In this document: positions 1 through 12,539 of the stretch, piece by piece
Layout of the letters: each line of letters begins with the position of its first letter
Numbering within the stretch: the stretch's first letter is position 1
Assembly: GCA_019009955.1 (NCBI GenBank)
Contig: CM032228.1
Span: 182,970,501 to 183,034,500, forward strand
DNA length: 64,000 nt
Direction of reading: 5' to 3'
Source of the DNA: Riptortus pedestris
Lineage: Eukaryota; Arthropoda; Insecta; Hemiptera; Alydidae
The notes under the pieces: generated by a model
The model's input: the letters and a program-made list of their open reading frames with translations, nothing else
Database searches by the model: none
What the model was told of the DNA's origin: nothing
Position numbers and translations under genes: made by a program

Positions 1-146
1 GATAGTTAACATCTTGGTCTTAAAAGCTTAGATCCCTGGAAATAGGAAACGTGATTTAATGAAGAACTCGATAAATAGAATTCATAAATCATCATAGAAA
101 AACAGCTATAAACCTTCCAGAATATATATGTTACGTTATTCCCTAT

Positions 147-266
147 TTAGCAGATTTCCCTTAAGGGAAATCAGCTATTGAGGTCGTACTCATGACGCGA
201 GTTTCGAAAAATTTCTTCAAATGTCCATCGATCCTACCCAAGAGATGACGAAAATGAGGTCCGTTC

Positions 267-328
<62 letters not shown>

Positions 329-788
329 CTGTTAACGCTCTAGCGGTCGCAATTTTCGTTTGATCGTTACCAAACTCGATATTTAAACGTTTTATGCAAA
401 AATAAAGATCAAGTTCGTTAATGGCTGAAATCGGACCAGTGGGAGGGGGGGGTTTAGAGGGGAGGATTTTCGAAAATTCGAAATATCTCCGTTATTATAC
501 GTCGAATCGAAAAATTATATAGAATCAATCTTATTGCAAATTAAATTTACTATAAATAATGTTATATACATTTATTCTGTATCTTGAATTTAACCGAGAT
601 ATTTGCATTTTTCTGTTTTCAGCTTCTGAGATGAGATCGGCTAACTTCGGGTCTAGTCGTGAGTTTCCGTCAAGAGCTAGTTCGGGCTGTCCCTGTAACT
701 GTTTGACTCTCTATTCTGAAATTTCTCTATTGTATAACTTCACGTGGGAAATCTGCTTAGTTTACGCAGCTCCTGCGTGACGGACTTT
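147..788 (+). mobile_element. HINE-like element, complete copy 1
   Basis: Reference copy of the family. It opens TTAGCA followed by the perfect palindrome GATTTCCCTTAAGGGAAATC at 153-172. A (TA)n tract lies at 272-325, then the conserved block with TCTAGCGGTCGCAATTTT, a poly-G block near 440, and a centre at 620-720. The right end reads GGGAAATCTGCTTAG and then the hairpin ACGCAG-ctc-CTGCGT and GACGGACTTTT. The left AGCAGATTTCCC and right GGGAAATCTGCT are inverted repeats. There is no coding capacity; the overlapping 73-codon frame is incidental. Confidence 0.75.
272..325. repeat. (TA)n microsatellite inside HINE-like copy 1
   Basis: A pure TA dinucleotide run at the position where nearly every long copy of this family carries TA or CA repeats, so it is part of the element rather than host sequence. 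Confidence 0.95.
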
Positions 789-1390
789 TTTAATGTCATC
801 AATTCGTTTATTGTTACTATTATTTTATATAATTAACGTGCGAAGGTCTGAAAGTCAATGCTGTAGATAAAAAAGAGAGATGAAATGTAAGACAAAGACA
901 GGCCGCCTGAAGGAAGGAGGAGAGAGAGAGAGGAGGGAGAAGAGAGAGAGAGAGAGAGAGTAGTTGAGGGGGGAGAGTAGAGAGCGAGAGAGAGAGAGAG
1001 AGAGTAGTTGAGGGGGGGGGGGGAGAGTAGAGAGCGAGAGAGAGAATTTGGGTAGAAATATGAGGGAGGAAAGGAGTGATTGATAAAATCATGGAAGCGG
1101 AGGGGAATGGGGGCGGATGTTATTACAAAATGTTTTTTGGTTCAAGGCCAGTAGCCTGGATTTAATTAGGGGTGGGTGGGTGTTGGGGGGGGGGGGGGTG
1201 AAAAATGTGTGCCAGATGCCGCCAGGCCTGTGCGCCGGCCTTTCTAATGATGTGGCCACTCCTACCCCCTCCACTCCTCTCCCCTACCCTCCCCTCTACT
1301 CCTTTTTGAGGTTCTCTACCATCATTTCTCACTTTCATATTCCCTCTCCTCCTACACATTTTCCCTTCCTTTATGCTTAAATTATAAATA
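789..1390. other. GA-rich tracts next to a GC-richer island
   Basis: Interrupted (GA)n runs at about 917-1045 include two near-identical blocks of GAGTAGTTGAGGGGGG and GAGTAGAGAGCGAGAG. They are followed by a GC-rich, non-repetitive stretch at 1088-1300 with a poly-G tract at 1184-1198, and then CT-rich sequence. No gene was recognised; the five overlapping ORFs here are compositional. Candidate GAGA-type regulatory DNA only by composition. Confidence 0.4.
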
Positions 1391-1425
1391 TTTGCGTTTC
1401 ATTAGATTCATTCCAAATATATATA

Positions 1426-1427
<2 letters not shown>

Positions 1428-1487
<60 letters not shown>
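1428..1487. repeat. (TA)n microsatellite, stand-alone
   Basis: A TA run of about 55 bp, followed by GA-rich sequence to 1548. The conserved HINE-like flanks are absent on both sides, so this run is not part of a recognisable family copy. The YIYIYI-type ORFs across it are artefacts. Confidence 0.9.
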
Positions 1488-1489
<2 letters not shown>

Positions 1490-1548
1490 AAAGAGAAGGA
1501 AAAAGCGGAGGGAGAGAGAGAGAAGGAGAGAGAGAGAAGAAGAAGAGC

Positions 1549-2497
1549 ATATGTTGAGGTGAACCTTTATTTCCAGGAAGTACAATAGAAATAGCCAATT
1601 GTACCTTTTTCATAGTTGATGATCTAGTAAAAAAAATCAATGTTTCTGAATACATAATTTTATTATAATAAATAAAGCTTAACAAAGACATAAATGAGAT
1701 AGAAAATATTAAAATTTGTTTAGTTGGCATCAATTTAGGAAAACGTATTCATAGTCATTCAACATCAGGGTTCATTGTTTTGTTTTTTTATTTGACTCTT
1801 AAATATTGTACTCCTGTAAATCAATTTTTAAAAGAAAAAAGATTTAACATTTATATAATTTTTGGGTTTAGGCCAATGTAAAGCATATTTACCTACTTTT
1901 ATTTAAAGTAAAGAACTTACTTTTAATGTAGATTACTTACTTGAAAAATTAAAAAATTGGAAATTATCATCACTTGGTCCCTTTTTGTCGCAAAAAAACT
2001 TTCCCAGTGTGAATTTTAGCCAAATGAAGTTTAGCAAATTATAGCTATCTGTCTACATGAATTTATTTTCTATAAGTTAAAGTTTTTGCTTTTATTTGCG
2101 ATAACACTAAACTGGCCGAATTCATAATTTAAAAACAGGAAATAATTCATTGTCATTTTCTCTGGTATTTTTTCCTTGACATGTTGTGACATGACTAATT
2201 TCAGTTCTAATTCTAGTTTAACAAAAATCTCTCTCTCTATATAATACAAATGCTCAAGATGACCTTGTAGCTCGCGGTCCATCATAAACGCCTAGAAGTC
2301 AGGAAATGTATTTTAGTTTCAAATCATATTCACTAAACTCCTTTGTAGGATCCGCCACCATCATTGCCACCAAATTGCCTTGACTAACTGGACTTTTGTA
2401 ATTGTTTTCGGCCTTTAGTAAAGCACCACTTCTACTCATCGGATTTTTACTTGGAAATAAAAAATATATGGCTAGAAAAGATTCATATGTGCTTACC
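1549..2497. other. AT-rich intron, no gene seen
   Basis: Low-complexity AT-rich sequence. Around 2405-2480 there is a diverged piece of the HINE-like centre (TTTCGGCCTTTAGTAAAGC, compare TTCAGCCTTCAGTAAACCC elsewhere), leading into the right-end fragment that follows. Confidence 0.5.
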
Positions 2498-2552
2498 AGA
2501 ACGTGGGAAGTCTGCTTAGTTTACGCAGCCCTTGCGTGGGGGGCGTTTTAAG
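2498..2552 (+). mobile_element. HINE-like right-end fragment
   Basis: ACGTGGGAAGTCTGCTTAG followed by the hairpin region and GTGGGGGGCGTTTT. This is the right terminus only, with several substitutions. Just downstream at 2617-2660 a minus-oriented scrap (TA run plus GGACCTCATTTTCATTATCT) of the same family is visible. Confidence 0.65.
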
Positions 2553-2660
2553 TTTGCCAGTGGTCAAACAAACATTGCTCACCTTAGAGTGATAATAGGC
2601 TCGCTCTTTTATACATATATATGGACCTCATTTTCATTATCTCTAAGCATTTAAAGGAAC

Positions 2661-3824
2661 AGCCTTATAAGCTTTAGAACAATGAGAAAATATTTTTCTG
2701 AGAGACCCATCGCCGTATAATAGGTGAAAGGCAATGTCGTGTTAATTCTAGTATATGACCTTCATTATATTGGTGGACAATACATCAAGGGTTTTTATGA
2801 GAGTCATCTAAGGAACATGGTTCTATGGCAAAATTATTTTCGTTTCTTTCTTTTATCCGAGGCAAACCTTGTGAGAGTATGGTCTACCCTTAGTACGTTA
2901 TAATTAAAGTCAGCTCTTTCTTTGTCCTTTAATTCTGTTCTTTTACGAAACCCTACATATTTTATAGAAGTTTAGAAAGTTGTGGCAAATGAAAAAAAAA
3001 AATAATATAGTCCTCTGTTTTTCAGAAGCGCACAAAGAGGGTGTGCACAAGTTAAGTCAGTTTCACCGGAGACCCCTTCTTCCACACCCCTCTCCCCTTC
3101 AGAATAAAAATATTCCAAGTCTCAAAGCCATAAAATATGAGAGGGAAAGAAACTTTGCCGAGAGGTTTAAGTGAAAGAAGAAGTAGATCTTCATCTATGT
3201 GATGAATTGCAGTTTCTCTTAGCTCCACAAACCACGGGGTCATCTCACAAATAACAGTATATCACCGCTTTAAAGCGAATATTTACAAAAAAAAAATACT
3301 TAAAATTGTATTAACTTTTAGGTCATTAGCAGTTATCTTTAAACTCTAAGTTACTATTTTCATAATCATTCTGTAATAATTATTTGTATAGTTAAAGTTG
3401 TCCACTGTAATATTGTTTCACAGTTCTTCCTTGTACTTAGCTGTGTAATTCCTTCATTGGAAAGCCTTATCTATATCTAAGGGATTTGATCTTTATTTTT
3501 AGACATATATTCGTACTAATTACAATCGAGAACAGAAAGGGGGTGGATAAGCTAAATGTCATCTATATAACGTTTACAGAACACTTATACTCTACATTAA
3601 TTATTGTTTATATTTTTGCTCTTTAATAGTTTGCCTTTTTAAATCTTCACCCCTTCAAATGTTGTTTCATTCCTTTTAAGTGGAATTATTTTCTCAGCGA
3701 CTGTAATATGAGTTCGCTGAATGAAAGAAATCTACAGCTCCTCATTTCTTGGTGTAATTATTTTGTTTTGGTTAGATTTTTGCTTCGTTCATTCTTCAAT
3801 GGTATTTGTTAATTAAAAAAAAAG
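2661..3824. other. AT-rich intron, no gene seen
   Basis: No coding frame, RNA gene or repeat family recognised. The two 63-64-codon frames at 2980-3243 overlap on opposite strands and have no recognisable motif. Confidence 0.5.
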
Positions 3825-4022
3825 TATATTAACGTCCACATGTTTACTGATATTACTAACCAGAACAGGCTATCTACAGATTACCACCTTTTTTAAGTCA
3901 GGATGGGGTTAAGCATTTTATTTAGTGAGTTTTTCACCAAATAAATAGATTTCTATTGTCCGCAACTTTAGTTATAAACAGTGACTGAAACCCACTGTTC
4001 ATATGCTTAAACTGAGCCTGTT
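3825..4022 (-). repeat. Diverged tRNA-derived SINE copy
   Basis: Matches in order the SINE at 30210-30425: TTAACGTCCACA tail, CTATCTACAGATTACCACC, a GTCAGGATGGGGTTAAGCATTTTATT block, and a decayed tRNA-like head ending AAACTGAGCCTG. The B-box region is no longer intact. Confidence 0.55.
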
Positions 4023-5780
4023 AATTAAAATTGTTTTATTTAAGTCACTGTGTCGTGTATTATAGTTTTCTTGTTTACATTCATTTCAGCACAAGTTTTC
4101 TAAATTTCTGTTATTTAATTTCATGGAGAAGATGCTGTATCTCCAAGAAGTAGCCATTGCTGTGGCTCTCTTAGCAATACGTATTTGTCTTAAGGTGAAC
4201 TCCATGTTACTAGGAATTTTAAAGAGGTATTTCCAGTACAAAGCATTTCGGACATACAGACCCTATTATTGTTTCATAAATGTATGTAATAGTTATAAAT
4301 TCATTCCCATCCATTATTGTACAGTAAATGTAGAGTAATCCTTCGATAGCTGATCTGTTATCGTGAATTGTGCCTGAAGGAAGCAATCCTGTTTTCGTTC
4401 GGTGTGTGTTGTTTAGCCTCATCATCTTATAACCTCCTTAAATAAATGTAATAATTTCCAAAATACATTTTCCAGACCACCTTTTTCCCTTCAGGAGTGT
4501 TAATAGTTTACAAGTAGAACTTCAGAAATCAGACTTAGCCTCTTTGCCTCTTTACTTCATCTGTTCACCCCAGTTTATTAGGCTACATTTTATCAGAGCG
4601 AAATTTATACTCTGCACATTCATCTTGATTGATCATCTTATCTTGGCTACGAACTTGATGGGCTTAACATCCTGGCTTCCTTTGAAATATTCTCGACTCT
4701 ATTGGTCCAACTGTCACCTTAATTAATATTAGTTGGGTTTTCCTCTCTTCATGCCTTTATTGCTGAATGGCCTTGTGCCTCACTGGTTTCTTTCGTCATT
4801 TCCGATAGAAATATTTTTCGTTCACTGGAACAATCACCTTGTGTATACCTGGATATACTAGACCTTATTTAAAGGACTCTGCGGAAAACTTAATCTACGA
4901 AAATGTAAAGACTATTTCACCATGAAATAAAGCTTGGCTCGACGGTTTAAAACAGTAAGATAGGATGTTTTCACAGCGCTGGGTGAATCTAAGCTTCCTC
5001 GTTGTATAAAGGTTAAAAGCGAATTAATAGGTTCTGGAAGTAAATCCATTTTCTGCGTGCCTCTCCCCCCCCCCCTATCAGCCATAAATTTGAGTGTAAC
5101 CGCAAGCCGTAGACACGAGAACAAGGCATGGCGTTCACGTTAAAAGGTTGGACCGTATAAAAGGCCTATTATGAATTCATTTATGTATGAGGGTTGGGTG
5201 GCTAGGAGTAGGAGGTCCACGTACATGTGTATATCAGCCCGGATTTTCCTAGGCTTCCCAACCCTTGGGCTTTGTAAATTTTCCCAGCTATCTTTACTCT
5301 CCCCCTTTTATTGCACTACCTCTCACAACCCCCTTTATATTATCCTCATTTATAAGCTGAGGGAGACGTGAGGACGCACGCGCCAACTTGCGGTTTAGAT
5401 ACACTTTATGCGTTATACTAAACTGGGTATGAAATTAGTTCAGCCGTTCTTTAACCATTAATAACTCAATTCCAAGAATTTACATCGAGCTAGAAAGAAC
5501 ATCGTTTTCAACACGTTTGTTTTTCTAACTCAAATATTAACATAGTTGTTTCTGGCTTTGCTTTTTTTTCAGTCCGTACGATTTTCATTTAAGTCTTAAT
5601 ACTCTTTACAATTATTGAACTCATCATACGTTGTTAGAAAATGCAATGTATAATATTTCCATTAGTGTTAAAAACATAATAGGATACGTTAAATATTTTG
5701 GTTTTGCGATAACATTACAAATATTAACTTATGTTAGTTGCTATTAAATCATTTTATTCCTTTACACATTAACTCAGAAT
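4023..5780. other. AT-rich intron, no gene seen
   Basis: No feature recognised. A poly-C tract at 5065-5075 and a CT-rich stretch near 5280-5340 are the only compositional departures. The 60-71-codon frames are unsupported. Confidence 0.5.
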
Positions 5781-6060
5781 CTGCTTGCCTTAGATTATTG
5801 GAATTTTATACTTAGGACTGATGCACCTAATTATGCATCGTCTTGTTGTGCACCTCCTCTTTTGATCAAAACTAACTACATGGTGATTAAAACAGGTGCG
5901 GAAATACAAAATTCTAACTTTTTTTGTAATTGTTAGGGATACAAAACATTGTTATGAGCTAACAAGAAAACATTTTTATGTCTTTTATCAAGAAAATATT
6001 TATAAAATATGTTCTCTGACATTTTTGATATAATGTAATGGAACAGAAATATTGTTATAG

Positions 6061-6615
6061 GTTGTAAAAAAAGTTCGTAGCGTTTATCATTATTTCAATT
6101 TAATTCCCTCTGTATTCATAAACTCATGTTTATTTGGTCAATAATGTTTAGATATTCTAAAGAAGGATTAGTTAAAGTGCCCAGTTGGAAAAATTAAAGG
6201 CAGCGGTTGAGCAAAAGTGTCCATCATTGGCTAATCGCAAAGGCATAGTTTTCCATCAGGATGACACCCGTCCTCACGTGACTCGGCAGCAATTATTGGA
6301 GTTTGGCAGGGATGTGATCCCCACGCACCCTATTTACCATACCTTGCCCCTACAGATTTTCACTTATTTTGGACCGTTCGAAACTCTTAACGGGAAACAC
6401 TTTAATTCGCTCGGGGACTGCAAAACGCGCATAGAGGAGTTCATTGAGCAAAAGTCTGAGACGTTCTGGGAGGACGGAGTTAAAAAAAATACCTGAAAGA
6501 TGGCAACACATAATTGATCAAAATCGGTCGTATGTATAAGATTAAAAATATTTACAAGGATCTGAAGTTATTATTGAAATCACCAGTAGAAAACGTTACG
6601 AACTTATTGTACAAC
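6061..6615 (+). mobile_element. Internally deleted mariner element with terminal inverted repeats
   Basis: The left end at 6061-6085 and the reverse complement of 6591-6615 agree at 22 of 25 positions (GTTGTA at the tip, then AAGTTCGTA). Only the C-terminal third of a transposase lies between. The element is 555 bp, against about 1.3 kb for a full mariner, so most of the coding region has been lost by internal deletion. A clean TA target duplication was not evident. Confidence 0.75.
6185..6538 (+). pseudogene. Mariner (DD34D) transposase C-terminal fragment
   Basis: The frame starting at 6185 holds family signatures: NRKGIVFHQD with the second catalytic Asp (residues about 20-29), RQQLLEFG, LNGKHFNSL and FWEDGV. 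The third catalytic region (APTDFHLF in intact relatives) is encoded at about 6344-6368 but in a shifted frame, with a compensating shift soon after, so the Asp codon survives but is unread in the main frame. An A8 run near 6481-6489 adds a third frameshift, after which PERWQHIIDQNRSYV and a stop follow. The first catalytic Asp and the DNA-binding domain are missing. Inactive remnant; mariner identity is certain, subfamily is not. Confidence 0.85.
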
Positions 6616-6784
6616 TCAAAATATTATTTTTGCATGAAACCATTTTAAATGAGGTACATCATAACATGTTGTTTATTTAATTTAAAGGGGTACAAGGAAG
6701 TCGTGTGGTGCACACATCCGATTTGTTTTGGTATGTCATTGATGACCATTGTGGATAGAGATAAGTTTTTGTTAATGGTGTGTA

Positions 6785-7110
6785 TTTAGAGTAGAGAGGG
6801 ACACATAAGGAGCTGAGCTGGCTAATGCGGGAGCAAGCTCATTAATCCCAGGCCGATAACGCCCGCACTCCTGCTAATGTCTACCGCCGCGCACTCTATA
6901 CTTTTATCTCTAAACCTCCTGAAATAGATCCCCTTACCCGGGGATCTACAGGAAATTTAAACCCTTCCTTTGGGGCCATTTTCATGTGAACATTAGCCCC
7001 CCTCCCCTTCCTGCTCTCCGTGTATATGTATGTGCTCCACATCCGCCGCAGGATTACTGGACCCCACCTGCGCTGCTCTATCTCTTCCCTCCCCTTCCTA
7101 CAGCCCCCCA
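6785..7110. other. GC-richer island, candidate conserved non-coding sequence
   Basis: Non-repetitive, GC-richer than its surroundings, with several TAAT cores (CTAATGCGGGAG, CATTAATCCC, GCTAATGTC) and a C/T-rich stretch at 6990-7110. No coding or RNA signature. Regulatory function is a guess from composition. Confidence 0.3.
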
Positions 7111-8136
7111 TAAATATTGTTTTAATTTAATATATCCCTTTATCAAAGGTTAAAATTTACTTATTTCCCAGATATATTTGCCGATGCGCCTTTTGTACAT
7201 TTCTGATTTTCGTTTTCTAGTGAAGGAACAACGGTTTTTCTGTTAGTGCTGTTCCTCATAAAAATTGTTTTATATACGAAAATGATTTTCGTCTTATCAC
7301 ATTTCCGCATGGAGACAAAGTCCCACGTTATTTGGTTATTATAACATTGAAATTATTGTTAGATGGAACTCATTTGAAATACAGCATTAATTCATTAATT
7401 GACAAAAGCCTTATTAGAGATATCATGAAAAGAATTTTGCCGTCTTTTTTTTTATTTTTCTCAGCATTTCATTGTCTTCTACCATTTTCTATATGTGTCG
7501 ACGTGCTGTTCTGACTAGTAGGTTTATCTACTCTGTTTTATTATAAGATAAACTGTATTTCTGAAGAGGTTCCTTATATGTATATAAAAAAAAAAAACAT
7601 TCAGTGTAGTGGAAGACAGTAATTGTCAGAAGAAAATATCGTATTTCATGGCCAGTCATAATCTACCCCTTAGTGAATAAAATGTATGATAGTAAGCAGT
7701 TGTGGTAGTGGTCATAGCTTTTTTCTAATGAAATCTGCTGTTTGATCGTAATCACAGCATGGATGACCTGGAACACCTCCTTCGAATGTTAATCATAAAA
7801 TGCCCTTCATCAGCTATACTTCCAGAATATTTAATTAGTCCTATTGTTTCTCACTTCTCGATTATTAATGAGTAACTGATTTAAAAAATAATGATTTATT
7901 GAAAAATAAATTTCAATAAATCATTATATAAAAGAAATTGGAGAATAATTATATAATTTCGTTAAATTCCTTTATTTTAATCTTAACAATTTAACCGTGG
8001 CACCTGTTGTTGTCAGTAAAAATACCCTAATAATATGCATTTATTATATATATGCTTATTAAAATATGCCTCAAACTTTTGATTTTTGAGATGTTGGATG
8101 GTGAACCTGGTTATTTTAGTTGTGTTTTTTTAATTT
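7111..8136. other. AT-rich intron, no gene seen
   Basis: No feature recognised. A local inverted repeat at about 7881-7925 (ATGATTTATTGAAA then TTTCAATAAATCAT) could form a hairpin but lacks miRNA-precursor features I could defend. Confidence 0.45.
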
Positions 8137-8181
8137 ACACACACACACACACACACACACAGATATATATATATATATTCA
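8137..8181. repeat. (CA)n(TA)n compound microsatellite
   Basis: A CA run followed directly by a TA run, then a GC-rich palindromic patch CCCGGGAACCCCGGGG at about 8185-8200. No HINE-like flanks recognised. Confidence 0.9.
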
Positions 8182-8200
8182 AACCCGGGAACCCCGGGGA

Positions 8201-11200
8201 AAAGGAAACAGGTTTTTTTTGCATAGTATAATATTTCCATCTCGTATATTGATATGACATACAATTTTTACCCAAATTCATTCAAGGTATTCTTACATGT
8301 AGTGAACCCCAACTTCTATCTATCAAATCATTTTTAATCCAATCCTTTGTATCATATCGTATCTAGATTAAAATTCAAGTATTTTTACTTAGATGTTTCC
8401 AAAGACAAAAATATAGATTTACTTTGCAGATGACATCATTTGTATGAAATTACATTGTTTAAACTCCTCCATAAGTAACAATTACTTCTGGTTTGTCTAA
8501 AGTAGTTTGGTCATGGTTGACCTGTCCCGGCGTGTTGGATAGTGTAAGGAATTAAACTTTATGTTGATACCCGCTGGAGGCGGTTCCTTCCTGCCGCTAA
8601 CACAATAAACCACTACCCAGATAACAATAGATAATTTAGAAGCCCTAATGGAATATTCATTTCTGTCAAAATTTACGACAGAGCCGAGGGTATTAAAGCC
8701 ACCCTCCTCTTGTCGTCAACATTGTCGATTATGTATTTGGGGGTCGGAGTATAGTTTGGATGATTACGTCCCAGCGGTTGAGTTATACATGCAGTTATTC
8801 AGGTCTTACAACAACAACCATAAAGATGAGAATTATAATGTATTGTCTATTTAAATTGTCCTATTGCTTATTAGGAAGAGCAATAAAATTTCTCGCTCTC
8901 GTATTTTTTTATTTATTTTATTATAATTTATTAACGTCCACATTTTGCAACTCAGGCTAATTGGGATCGTTCTCGTATTAGTTTTTTTATACGTTTTTTT
9001 TTTTTATTTTTAATCTTGTTATAAAAATCCTTAGTTGAAAAATAATAATCAAAATACATTGATGTTAGGATTATAGCTCTGACGCTAAAATTCTGCGAAT
9101 TGATGGACTTTATATATTATTCAAGATGGTAGACTCTGAGAAGAATAATGGTATATCTTAGAATTTCATTATTTCTAAAAAAACATTATTCCAATAAATG
9201 GACACCAGAAAAATGCTATTTTGTTAGCTCAAAAAAAAGTCAGTGACTGAGGGTATCCCTTAGTAAGAACCTTGTGAAAACAAATCTGATAATGTTTGAA
9301 AAGCATGTCTTCAGCGATACAATAGCTGTAAGTAAAGATAGTAAGTAGAAAACGCGAAAACAAAACGAACGTCACAAATTAGTCTTAATATTCGAGTTTT
9401 GGAACAAGGCCTAAGAAACTATACTCAATTTACGTATAATTTTTTTTTAATGCATGATAATGGGGGCATTTCCATTGTACTCTTCGTGATCCGGTCCGAT
9501 TTCCGTAATACACGGCATTGATTTTATATACAGTCTGTACTATAAGAAGCAGTCTTTGAGATCGACACAGAAACGTCCAGAAATAAAGTTAATCAACTAG
9601 GTTTCAGAAAAAAAAAATGATTGAGTATTTCCTCATTTGTTGTCAGTATAATTTAAAATACCTTTCAATTTTTAACAGAGAAAATTAAATTCAAGCATTC
9701 GTAAATAATATTGTTTCGAAATTCCACTTGATAAGTAGTTTTCATTTTTTAATAAGAAGTTAAAACTTAAAAATGATATTTCGCATTAAAAAAATGTAGC
9801 TCTTAAAGTAGGAAGGAATTTGATTTATGTAGCATCAATTTTTGTAGATAAATTTTCATTATAGTCTATGATGGGAGAATTTCATTTGAAATAAATGCTT
9901 CATTTCCTTTTTTTGAGTGATAAATGTTATTTGGCGACGAAGCTGCTTAGCAACCTTTTTCTGTTTGCCCTAATGTCGCGTCAAAATCGTTTTTGCGTCG
10001 CTTTTTACAAATATTGACCCCGTTCCGGCGACTCTGGCTTTTATCTAAATGCCTCGTAAATTGAACCCAACTCCTCTAAATCAACCCACACTTGAAATAA
10101 CAGAGAAGGGTTTCAAAAAAAATACAGCTAACCAAGTTTTAAATTCAAGCTGAGTGCAATGATTTTACTGTAGGAGTGGCCTTGCCGGGAAAGAATAGCA
10201 AATGCTTTTTAAAATTAGTAAAGCACTTGATACGAGCATTCTTATTCACATATGTACCTTTTTATATTACAGGGAGGCTTCCTCATCCGAATAGAGAAGT
10301 CTTGCTAAATATTTTTGTTTACTACAAAATTAGTGATGCAGAATCTGTTAGCTCCATCAAAAGACGGGGTGTCTCAATTATTGTATCAGGATAATGAATC
10401 ATTAAAACATGGAGTATTATTATTATTTTGATTATTATTCGGCAACGTAACTTTTTACCTACAATTATTTTTCATAATGTTGGTATTATATATTAGAGGT
10501 AAATAATATCCCCCTAAGCTTTCGCTTTCTTATGAATTTATAAAAAGAGTTGATTGCGGTTGATTGCCATAAGAAGAGGGACTCATTAAACTTTTAGCAC
10601 CCACCCGATATGTGATATCTAGCCATCCATGACATTATACACGGTGGGTTGTTGTACTTACTCTCAATGGAAGGTTTTACAGAGTGTGAGCATAAGTTCA
10701 AAGCGTCTACTCGACCTTGAGCGCATCTGAAGAACATGATAGGTACTTTTAGTCATAGACTGTAAAACTAGCCCTTACCCAACATTTGGTGATTTAGAAT
10801 ATTTTGAGGCTTGTTCCACCTTATCATATTTTTTTGAGTGCATTCTGGGATGGGTTTCTGTAATTCATATATTAGATTTACAACAAAGATGACAACAATT
10901 CCTTCCTCCATTAAAGCTGTGTGACAGGTTAAGGCTCTCCTTAAGCGTTTTATCAGAATATTATTATCATTAACTTCAACGCATAATAATAACGCATTTT
11001 TATTTATTTAAAACATTTAATGATAAGAAGCCATGGCGATTTTCTCAATTCCGTGGTCTTACTAAACAGAACAGTCAAGCAGTTGTTACGATAAAGGTCG
11101 CCGTGTAAATGCATTTTAATAATTATTTCTAAACTCAGCAATCTTGAATTAATCCTCTTTGGGCAAGTGGGGGTCTATCAATGAGCTATTTTTGGATTAA

Positions 11201-12539
11201 TTCGTATAAATATTCACATTTTTGCGATATAGTTGCAGTATGGGTTGGTTATCTACATATAAACATCCAGGAGATCCTCGTTTTCCTTGGTCATTCATTT
11301 TATGCAAGGATTTTGACTATTTTTTTTGCTGTAATATTTGTAAGTATTTTTATTAGTTCGTTTCCATACATTAAAATATGAACTAGTAACATGAGCTATA
11401 CATTTATTTTTATTTTAAAAAAAATATCGGTATCTGAAAGTTTGCCGGATGGGGTTGATGTTTTGGTACGTTAGTTTAAACTCGTGATGAACAAGGGGAA
11501 TAAACAAGTTGCGCCGGTGAAGTAAATTAATGGGCTAAAGTGAATCAGTAACGTGAAAATATTGTGTTGTGGGTGGGGGGGGGCAGAGCTGTCGGAAGAA
11601 ATGATATGTAGCCCACCATGTGTCCCTGTCGGAATTAATACATGGCCTCCCCGTATCCCCTACATGAACCCCAAACAAAATGTTTTCAGCGGCTCCCGAC
11701 ATCTCACTCGCCTTATCTACCTACATGCTTTTATCAATATGTACCTCCACACCTTTACCACTCATCCATTCAAACAGAAAAAAAAAAATTAAATAAAAAA
11801 AAACCTGGATTCTTTCTAGAAATCCTCACGTGTGTTTGTTCTGTTGAGAGGTAAACAAAGAAACTAATCATGGAACTTGATGAACTACACAGATTGTTTT
11901 CCCACTAGGTTATCATATGATAACATAGATTTCTTAGATTTTTTTTTTTTCATTACTTTATAAAGCAATTATGTAACAACTCTAAATAAATTTACTCTTT
12001 TCATATTAGTCAATAAAAATTAGTTTTAAAATTTGGTCATAGGTAGTTTTTATACCTAAGGTCATTGAGGTATTTGAAGAATATTTTAAATTACTAAATC
12101 TCAGTTAGTAACCACTAGGTTTCTCCATTTTAATTCAAGCTTTTGTTTAATACAAAATTAAAATAAATTTTGTTAAATATTCAATTGGACTATTTACATT
12201 ATTTATTAATAATTATTTAATATTCGTTTTTATTTTCAACAACGAGCAAAATATACTATTTTTCTTTGCAATCGTATAGCAGTGGTCACACAAATAATAG
12301 TACCTCTTGTGTCATCCATTTCTTCCTTAAGAAAGCTGAAAACCCCTTAAGCTTCAAAATGATGGAATCTATAAACCTAGCTTGTTTCATGTTATATATA
12401 CTGTGTTTTATAAATATTATTAGTACTACTGCACTCTTGGTCATTACATTTTACTATTCATATATAGTACATATTTCCACAGCCAAGTGCTGGTCATCTA
12501 CAAACTAATATTCTAATGTCTTAGTAAGCCTTAGTAACT
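8201..12539. other. AT-rich intron, no gene seen
   Basis: Over 4 kb with no recognisable gene. A short SINE tail fragment (TTATTAACGTCCACATTTTGCAACTCAGGCTAATTGGG-type) lies at about 8930-8965. Slightly GC-richer patches at 8520-8720, 9950-10060 and 10560-10760 have no recognisable content. Confidence 0.5.

Larger units (their letters stand above)
5785..6750. repeat. Dispersed repeat split by a mariner element
   Basis: Sequence on both sides of the mariner at 6061-6615 resembles 37316-37660 in order: TTGTTGTGCACCTC, CTTTTGATCAAAACTAAC, TGTTCTCTGACATTTTTGAT on the left, then TTTTAAATGAGGTACATC and GGGGTACAAGGAAG on the right. The second copy lacks the mariner. The family is unnamed to me. Confidence 0.5.

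Noticed and set aside
1377..1733. 118-codon minus-strand ORF with a YIYIYI stretch
   Set aside because: It is a translation of a TA microsatellite with CT-rich flanks; similar YIYI frames at 16601, 38929 and 42937 arise the same way.
6185..6496. Intact 103-codon gene
   Set aside because: It is the C-terminal third of a mariner transposase with three frameshifts and without the first catalytic Asp.
7881..7925. Hairpin ATGATTTATTGAAA/TTTCAATAAATCAT as a miRNA precursor
   Set aside because: AT-only stem, short, no arm asymmetry or conserved seed that I can recognise.
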